This document shows positions 6,314-10,507 of a DNA stretch of 10,507 nucleotides, one piece after another. The translations under genes were made by a program, and so were the position numbers. Source of the DNA: Candidatus Mediterraneibacter colneyensis (GTDB lineage Bacteria > Bacillota > Clostridia > Lachnospirales > Lachnospiraceae); contig DXEY01000171.1 in NCBI GenBank assembly GCA_019114745.1, forward strand, positions 1-10,507, written 5' to 3'. How positions within the stretch are numbered: position 1 is the stretch's first letter; each line of letters starts with the position of its first letter. The notes below the pieces were generated by a model. The model did not search any database. It was given only the letters and a program-made list of their open reading frames with translations, and had not been told where the DNA came from.

Positions 6314-7491
6314 CAGTACTCCAGCTCGTACAGCTTCCCGATCTGAGGTGAAAGCAGGTCACATCCTTTTTCTGTCACCACGATCCCTTTTTCCCAGCGC
6401 ACGCCGAATGTATCTGTAGAAATGAATGTATCAATCTGGAAAGTCATATTCGGCTGCAGGTCATATTCAGAAGATGTCTCCACCCACGGAGCCTCAACTT
6501 CTATCATGCCGGTGCCGTGCAGAGGCCCGTAGACAAAATTGTCTTTATATCCGTTATTTACATAAAACTGATAAAATTCCTCCGCAATCTGTGATGCCGG
6601 GATCCCCGCCTTCACGTGTTCCTCCGTCCACTGATGTGCCTTCAGGCCAAACAGCACCACATCTCTTCTCCTGCCTTCCAGTTTTCCAAGCACGATGGGA
6701 TACCCCACCGCTGCAGAGTAGCCGTCTATTCTTGCTGAAAGATTGAGCTGCACGATATCTCCCTTCTGAAATTTTCTGTAGGAGGATCTGGAAATCGCAT
6801 GGCGTGTCGATGCTTCCGAGAACACATACATCGGAAGGCCCTCATACTCAGCTCCATTCTCATAGATCACTCTCTGCGCCACCCCGACCATTTCAAGCTC
6901 CGTCATTCCCGGACGGATCTCGTGGATCACCTGCTGCATTGCCAGTTCCGCGATCCGGTATCCTTCACGGAGACATTTGAGTTCATTTTCGCTCTTAACA
7001 GAACGGAGTTCTACCATGATATGATCTGCACGGACAATTTCCGCCCCGGGAAAAGCTTCCCTGATACCGTCCATAATCACAGCAGTCGTATCCAGCCAGC
7101 TTGCCACTCCGATCCTGAGATTTCTGCCGCGGATACCAAGAGACTGAAATACATCCTGGTACGTATCCGCCTTCAGTTCGGGGTAGGACGGATCTGCGCC
7201 CTCCCTGTACTCCATCAGCACAAATATTTTATCGAGTCTGGAATTATCTGCTCCAAACTCCCGGCTCTCAGGGCCAACAAGAAGAGCCGCATCTCCGTCC
7301 GGTGAAATCACGACTCCCGCCCGCTCAAATACCGGCCAGAAGCCCGAAAAGTATCTTGCATTTGCATAATCTGATTCTGTTGAATTTACGATCAGTGCAT
7401 CCAGCTTTTCCCTCCGGAGTATGCCTGCGGCGCGCTTCACCCTTTCCTTATATTCACTGTCCGGAATATATGCTTTTCCGTGTTCTCGCAT
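6313..7491 (-). CDS. Creatinase-like M24 (pita-bread fold) protein lacking canonical metal ligands
   Basis: The family contains Xaa-Pro aminopeptidases, prolidases and the metal-independent amidinohydrolase creatinase. The 392-residue protein has a creatinase N-domain (about 10-155) and a C-terminal M24 domain (about 162-385). Of the five metal ligands of true M24 peptidases, the first two Asp are N250 (GDIVQLN) and A261 (DGYSAAV) and the first Glu is D354 (FQIDTF). H325 (LHGTG) and E367 (RWEKG) remain. From memory, creatinase also has Asn and Ala at the first two positions and a catalytic His just before GD, which would match H231 here (STRHAISR). I therefore infer a C–N hydrolase or binding role rather than a peptidase. 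The frame opens earlier, at TTG 7554, with an ATG at 7518. I chose ATG 7491 because of the AGGAGG upstream and the N-domain boundary. It overlaps the acetyltransferase gene by one base. Confidence 0.85.
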   Translation of the reverse strand: MREHGKAYIPDSEYKERVKRAAGILRREKLDALIVNSTESDYANARYFSGFWPVFERAGVVISPDGDAALLVGPESREFGADNSRLDKIFVLMEYREGADPSYPELKADTYQDVFQSLGIRGRNLRIGVASWLDTTAVIMDGIREAFPGAEIVRADHIMVELRSVKSENELKCLREGYRIAELAMQQVIHEIRPGMTELEMVGVAQRVIYENGAEYEGLPMYVFSEASTRHAISRSSYRKFQKGDIVQLNLSARIDGYSAAVGYPIVLGKLEGRRRDVVLFGLKAHQWTEEHVKAGIPASQIAEEFYQFYVNNGYKDNFVYGPLHGTGMIEVEAPWVETSSEYDLQPNMTFQIDTFISTDTFGVRWEKGIVVTEKGCDLLSPQIGKLYELEY

Positions 7492-7502
7492 CTTTCTTTC
7501 AA

Positions 7503-7508
7503 CCTCCT
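7503..7508 (-). promoter_or_regulatory. Ribosome binding site supporting the M24 start at 7491
   Basis: A perfect AGGAGG on the minus strand lies 11 bases before the ATG at 7491. The spacing is slightly long but usable. The alternative starts at 7518 (ATG) and 7554 (TTG) lack a comparable site. Confidence 0.6.
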
Positions 7509-7541
7509 GTTTTCTCATGATCTGTTGCTTTTTGTATGTCT

Positions 7542-7904
7542 TCAGGACTTGCAATATCCTGGCGTTGTATAAAACGCTATTTCGCGGGGTTCCGCCCTTC
7601 CGTACTGCGCTACGACGGGCACGTCGCTTTCCAGTGTTATCGCGTACTGAACCCCTTCGCTCACTGTATATTTCCCAAATCCGTTTTCTTCTCCTGTCCT
7701 CAGGCAGCGTACTCTGAGCGCTCCCACTGTCACCGGCGGAAGCGTAACAGGATCCTTATCTTCAAAATAGAATGTGATCGTTACATGAGCATCCGTCTCA
7801 CCTGTGTTCAGTATTATGACCGATTCATGCCCCCGTATCAGATTGTGTCCTTCAGGAGGGCGTTCCGCATCCGGGAACACCCATATTTTCTGTCCGTATC
7901 CCAT
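7542..7904 (-). CDS. Anabaena sensory rhodopsin transducer (ASRT)-family small protein
   Basis: The 120-residue protein lines up along its whole length with the ASRT family: HES (26-28), ILNTGETDAHVTITFYF (31-47, compare CILNAGDEDAHVEITIYY as I recall it from Anabaena), a mid-protein VTVGALRVR (58-66) and ESDVPVVAQYGR (92-103). ASRT is a soluble beta-sandwich tetramer. A published comparative study proposed that the superfamily binds small molecules, probably sugars, and most members have no rhodopsin partner. No rhodopsin is encoded here. The gene lies 23 bases after the sugar-binding protein and before the M24 and acetyltransferase genes, which fits a ligand-binding role in carbohydrate use. 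An ATG at 7919 exists but has no ribosome binding site; AAAGGAGG lies 4 bases before ATG 7904, and the family N-terminus starts there. Confidence 0.88.
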   Translation of the reverse strand: MGYGQKIWVFPDAERPPEGHNLIRGHESVIILNTGETDAHVTITFYFEDKDPVTLPPVTVGALRVRCLRTGEENGFGKYTVSEGVQYAITLESDVPVVAQYGRAEPREIAFYTTPGYCKS

Positions 7905-7927
7905 ACAGCCTCCTTTCATCCGAAATG

Positions 7928-9046
7928 TCAGTCATACAAGTTCGGAGCGATCTCCTCGTCATCCATATTTTCAGCATCGTACCAGTAGCAGTCGGTGGAG
8001 ATATCTTCTACCTCTTCGCCCTGGGCGATCTTATACAGTGTCTCCACTGTCAGATATCCCATTTCTACCGGCGACTGGGTGATCGCGCCGTACATCGTTC
8101 CACTACGGACAGCTTCTTTTATAGTAGCTCCGGCGTCAAATCCAACGGCAATGATCGACTCGCCCGGTGTATTTCCCAGTACCTGAAGATTGGAATTAGC
8201 TGTCAGGATTCCTTCTGCAGCCGTCTGGTTTGAACCGAAAATGGCGATGGTGTCCGGTTTGTTCATGATATTGGATGCAACGGTCGCGCACAGTTCCACT
8301 GTTGTCTGCGTGGGCACTCCCACCTCGATGATGATATCTGCTTCGCTCTCGTCGGACATCTCCACATTGCAGTTATTAATAAAGAAGTCGTTTCCTGTTA
8401 CTGCAACTTTATAGCCGTCTGCCACCGCCAGACTTGCAAATTTGTCGATAAATCCGAGCCCTCTGTTGCTGATACTTTCTGAGGTTGATTCCTGGTTGAC
8501 CTCTCCGATCCTCACTGCCGAATCCGCTTCGGCAATTGTATCTTTCAACCCTTCATACAGATTCTCTCCCGCTATTTCTCCCGATGCATAATTGTCGCTG
8601 GCAATCGTGCAGTACACGGATCCTTCCGGAGCGCTTTCAACACCGGAGTCAAAACAGATTACGGGGATTTCGTTCTCAAGCGCGGATTCCAGAGAATCGA
8701 ATACAGCATTCTGGTCGCACGGTGCAATGGCGATGCCGTCAGGTTTGCTGCTGATCGCATTATTCAGCATATTGACCTGGTCTGCGATATCCGACTCGGA
8801 ATTGGGTCCTGTACAATCAACTGACACTCCAAATTCTTCGCTTGCCTGATCTATACCTGTCACTGCCGCCTGCCAGTAGGTAGACTGAAAACTCTGAACA
8901 ATAATATTAAAGTGATAATCGCTGTTTTCTGATGTCTGACTGTCAGAGTCATCTGTACCGGAAGAGCTGTTGCTTCCACTGCAGCCGCTGAGAGTTGCGC
9001 CGAGAAGGCAGACGGTTAATAACAAAGCCAGGTTCCTGTTTTTCAT
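7928..9046 (-). CDS. Sugar-type ABC transporter substrate-binding lipoprotein (RbsB-like)
   Basis: This is an extracytoplasmic binding protein anchored to the outer face of the membrane. The 372 residues start with a lipoprotein signal peptide: basic start, hydrophobic core 6-18 and lipobox LSGC with lipidated Cys22. A Ser/Asp/Thr-rich spacer (23-42) follows, then a type I periplasmic-binding domain of the ribose/galactose class (about 45-350). Recognisable parts are FQSTYWQAAVTGIDQA, the KPDGIAIAPCD segment, IPVICFDSG and AVGFDAGATIKEAVRSG. The ATG has AGGAGG 7 bases upstream; a second ATG four bases earlier is out of frame. It heads a four-gene operon, but no ABC permease or ATPase follows, so transport partners must be beyond the window or shared, or the protein serves sensing. 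The real ligand is unknown; the family suggests a sugar or polyol. Confidence 0.93.
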   Translation of the reverse strand: MKNRNLALLLTVCLLGATLSGCSGSNSSSGTDDSDSQTSENSDYHFNIIVQSFQSTYWQAAVTGIDQASEEFGVSVDCTGPNSESDIADQVNMLNNAISSKPDGIAIAPCDQNAVFDSLESALENEIPVICFDSGVESAPEGSVYCTIASDNYASGEIAGENLYEGLKDTIAEADSAVRIGEVNQESTSESISNRGLGFIDKFASLAVADGYKVAVTGNDFFINNCNVEMSDESEADIIIEVGVPTQTTVELCATVASNIMNKPDTIAIFGSNQTAAEGILTANSNLQVLGNTPGESIIAVGFDAGATIKEAVRSGTMYGAITQSPVEMGYLTVETLYKIAQGEEVEDISTDCYWYDAENMDDEEIAPNLYD

Positions 9047-9118
9047 TCATGTTCCTCCTATTCTTTTTTGCACGGATGTGTCAGATCTGATAACATCTCT
9101 TTCTGTGTTTCTAAGCAC

Positions 9119-9148
9119 ATTTTAAATTTACACTGTCTTAACGGTCAA
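9119..9148 (-). promoter_or_regulatory. Candidate promoter of the substrate-binding protein operon
   Basis: On the minus strand TTGACC (9148-9143), an 18-base spacer and TAAAAT (9124-9119) form a plausible promoter. The start would be near 9112, leaving a leader of about 65 bases before the ATG at 9046. Confidence 0.5.
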
Positions 9149-9177
9149 TAATTTCCCCCTGATTTTTATCGAATTTT

Positions 9178-9193
9178 ATTTAAACGTTTTAAT
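9178..9193. promoter_or_regulatory. Palindromic candidate operator for the LacI-type regulator
   Basis: ATTTAAACGTTTTAAT is a palindrome centred on CG with one mismatched pair. A central CG inside an A/T-rich palindrome is the usual form of LacI-family operators. It lies between the divergent promoters, upstream of the regulator's -35 and about 30 bases upstream of the operon's candidate -35. It lacks the TG…CA flanks of a good CcpA site. Confidence 0.55.
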
Positions 9194-9197
9194 CATA

Positions 9198-9226
9198 TTT
9201 ACACAATTTTACATCTGTGCTATCCT
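9198..9226 (+). promoter_or_regulatory. Promoter of the LacI-type fusion gene
   Basis: TTTACA (9198-9203), a 17-base spacer and TATCCT (9221-9226) with a TGC extension before the -10. The start would be near 9233, leaving a leader of about 43 bases. The -10 is part of a TATCCTGAA repeat described separately. Confidence 0.6.
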
Positions 9227-9250
9227 GAAGGAACAGGATGTTATCCTGAA
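9221..9250 (+). repeat. TATCCTGAA direct repeat with a central inverted copy
   Basis: TATCCTGAA occurs at 9221-9229 and again at 9242-9250, exactly 21 bases apart (two helical turns). An inverted CAGGAT (9234-9239) lies between them and forms CAGGAT-gtt-ATCCTG with the second copy. The group covers the -10 and predicted start of the regulator gene, as an autoregulatory operator would. Confidence 0.55.
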
Positions 9251-9275
9251 CATGTCTGTTAAAGGAGTATACATT

Positions 9276-10507
9276 ATGGCTACGATCAAAGATGTCGCCG
9301 GGATGGCCGGCGTTTCTCCGGCTACTGTTTCCAACTATCTGAATCATACGCGTCCGGTAAGCAGAGAAGCCTCAAAAAAGATACAGGAGGCTGTGGACGC
9401 ATTAAAGTATACGCAGAATCTTAACGCCAGAAATCTGAAAACCAGACGTAACTCAGACATCGGAGTCATACTTCCCAGCCTGAATGATTCGTATTACGTG
9501 CAGATCTTTCAGGGTATTAAGTCTTTTTTCCAGAATACGGGATACCACATTGATCTCTCCTTTTCCGAAAATATACCGGAAGCCGAAATCAATATCGTAC
9601 ACGGTCTTTTGAAAAAGCAGATCTGCGGACTGATCCTGATCCCATGCCAGCCGGATAACTGGAAGTTTTATTATGATAATCTGTTGTCAAAAGATATTCC
9701 TCTGGTTCTGATAGACCGCAACATTTACAGCCTCGATACCAATTTTGTTTCTTTTGACAACCGTGTTCTTCTCCGCGACATGACCGAAGCACTGTTTCGG
9801 CAGGGATATCACAATGTCTGCCTGATATCAGGACCGAAAACATACGACTGCGAGTCCGAGAGCATCCGGGGAGTCTGCGACGCCTACCGGAATTTTTCTG
9901 TTGCTCCGGACGGGCATTGTTTCATCGAAACCGACATGAGCAAAGAAGATGCTTTCCGGCAGACGTTAAAACTTTTGCGGTCTCAGAAACCCGATGCCAT
10001 CGTGACAACGTCGGAATCTCTTGCCGCAGGCATTATTGAAGGAATCACTATTTTAGGATATACGCGCGGGGATGTCCCTGTCTTTACACTTGGCGAAGAG
10101 CACTGGAACCTGCATACTCACTCTGTCTCATCCGGTTCTGCTGTCCGCCCTGCCCTTAAACTGGGACAGACCGCATCTAAACTTCTCATGGAACAGCTCC
10201 GGTCTCCGCTCACAAAGGAGACTGAGCGGATCATTCTGAGCGGGCGCAGATTCAGCCGCACAGGAGCCGTTTTCCCGTCAGCACCTCCACAGACGCCGCC
10301 GGCGGACAGGGAGGCACCGGCGCGCCGGACGATACGGGTGCTTTTGCTGGATACACCTCAGGTCCACTATACGCTGAGACTGCTCAGAAACTTTGAAATA
10401 CGCACCGGTATCAAAGCGGAAGTAACCCTGCTCCCCCATCATTATCTGTACGACACAATACTGAAAATGCACTGTTCAGATGAGGAAGCTCCTTTTGATG
10501 TCATTAT
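9276..10507 (+). CDS. LacI-family repressor fused to a solute-binding-protein (family 1)-like domain, partial at the window end
   Basis: The frame is open from ATG 9276 (AAAGGAG 8 bases upstream) to the window edge: 410 codons without a stop. Residues 3-27 are a typical LacI helix-turn-helix (TIKDVAGMAGVSPATVSNYL) and the NLNARNLKTRR region (48-58) is the hinge. A type I periplasmic-binding effector domain covers about 60-325 and ends in RRFSRTGAV, where LacI proteins normally stop at about 330-340 residues. Here a Pro/Ala-rich linker (about 333-351) follows, then IRVLLLDTPQVHYTLRLL, NFEIRTGIKAEVTLLP and APFDVI (353-410), which reads like the first 60 residues of an SBP_bac_1 domain. No signal peptide is present, so this second sensor would be cytoplasmic. 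It is divergent from the sugar-binding operon, its likely target. The C-terminal identification rests on a partial domain. Confidence 0.85.
   Translation, partial: MATIKDVAGMAGVSPATVSNYLNHTRPVSREASKKIQEAVDALKYTQNLNARNLKTRRNSDIGVILPSLNDSYYVQIFQGIKSFFQNTGYHIDLSFSENIPEAEINIVHGLLKKQICGLILIPCQPDNWKFYYDNLLSKDIPLVLIDRNIYSLDTNFVSFDNRVLLRDMTEALFRQGYHNVCLISGPKTYDCESESIRGVCDAYRNFSVAPDGHCFIETDMSKEDAFRQTLKLLRSQKPDAIVTTSESLAAGIIEGITILGYTRGDVPVFTLGEEHWNLHTHSVSSGSAVRPALKLGQTASKLLMEQLRSPLTKETERIILSGRRFSRTGAVFPSAPPQTPPADREAPARRTIRVLLLDTPQVHYTLRLLRNFEIRTGIKAEVTLLPHHYLYDTILKMHCSDEEAPFDVI

Noticed and set aside
7492..7554. Upstream TTG (7554) and ATG (7518) starts for the M24 gene
   Set aside because: Neither has a well-placed ribosome binding site, and the extra residues are basic and outside the creatinase N-domain; ATG 7491 has AGGAGG upstream.
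9178..9193. CcpA catabolite (cre) site
   Set aside because: The core AAACGTTT fits, but the TG and CA flanks expected of cre are T/A here; a site for the local LacI-type regulator is more likely.

Overview
The window looks like chromosomal DNA of a gut-type Firmicute, most likely a Lachnospiraceae member. The main reasons are the DUF5685–J-domain–membrane protein operon, a BirA-type operator on bioY, strong AGGAGG-like ribosome binding sites, and the mix of dipeptidase, XdhC and LacI/sugar-binding genes. This placement is inferred from gene content and is not a database result. I see no rRNA, tRNA, CRISPR array, insertion sequence or phage gene. No stretch longer than 300 bases lacks a gene; the three larger gaps (2090-2327, 5482-5725, 9047-9275) hold promoters, operators and terminators.

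Left part (1-2330). A minus-strand operon runs DUF5685 protein, then a J-domain protein with a Cys-rich tail, then a six-helix membrane protein. The genes overlap by 4 and about 10 bases and end at a good intrinsic terminator at the left edge. A TATAAT promoter lies upstream. Divergent from it is bioY, the substrate-binding membrane subunit of an ECF biotin transporter. Its consensus-like promoter has a -35 box lying inside a BirA-type operator, so repression by biotin-loaded BirA can be predicted.

Middle part (2898-5725). bioY runs head-on into an XdhC-family gene, and the two stop codons abut in one TGATCA palindrome. The XdhC protein has its two domains in the opposite order to the textbook arrangement. 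Next comes a full-length M20-family aminoacyl-histidine dipeptidase (pepD) with its own promoter and a 12-bp-stem terminator.

Right part (5659-10507). This is the most interesting region. A minus-strand four-gene operon encodes a sugar-type ABC substrate-binding lipoprotein, a small protein of the Anabaena sensory rhodopsin transducer (ASRT) family, a creatinase-like M24 protein that lacks canonical metal ligands, and a hexapeptide-repeat sugar O-acetyltransferase. It ends at a long hairpin. No ABC permease or ATPase gene is visible. A divergent plus-strand gene encodes a LacI-type repressor. After the usual LacI end it continues through a Pro/Ala-rich linker into what looks like an extracellular-solute-binding-protein (family 1) domain, and it runs off the window. 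The intergenic region holds facing promoters, a CG-centred 16-bp palindrome and a set of TATCCTGAA repeats, all suited to regulation by this fused repressor. My inference is that this is a small-molecule (probably sugar or amidine/amide derivative) sensing, uptake and modification locus whose ligand is unknown.
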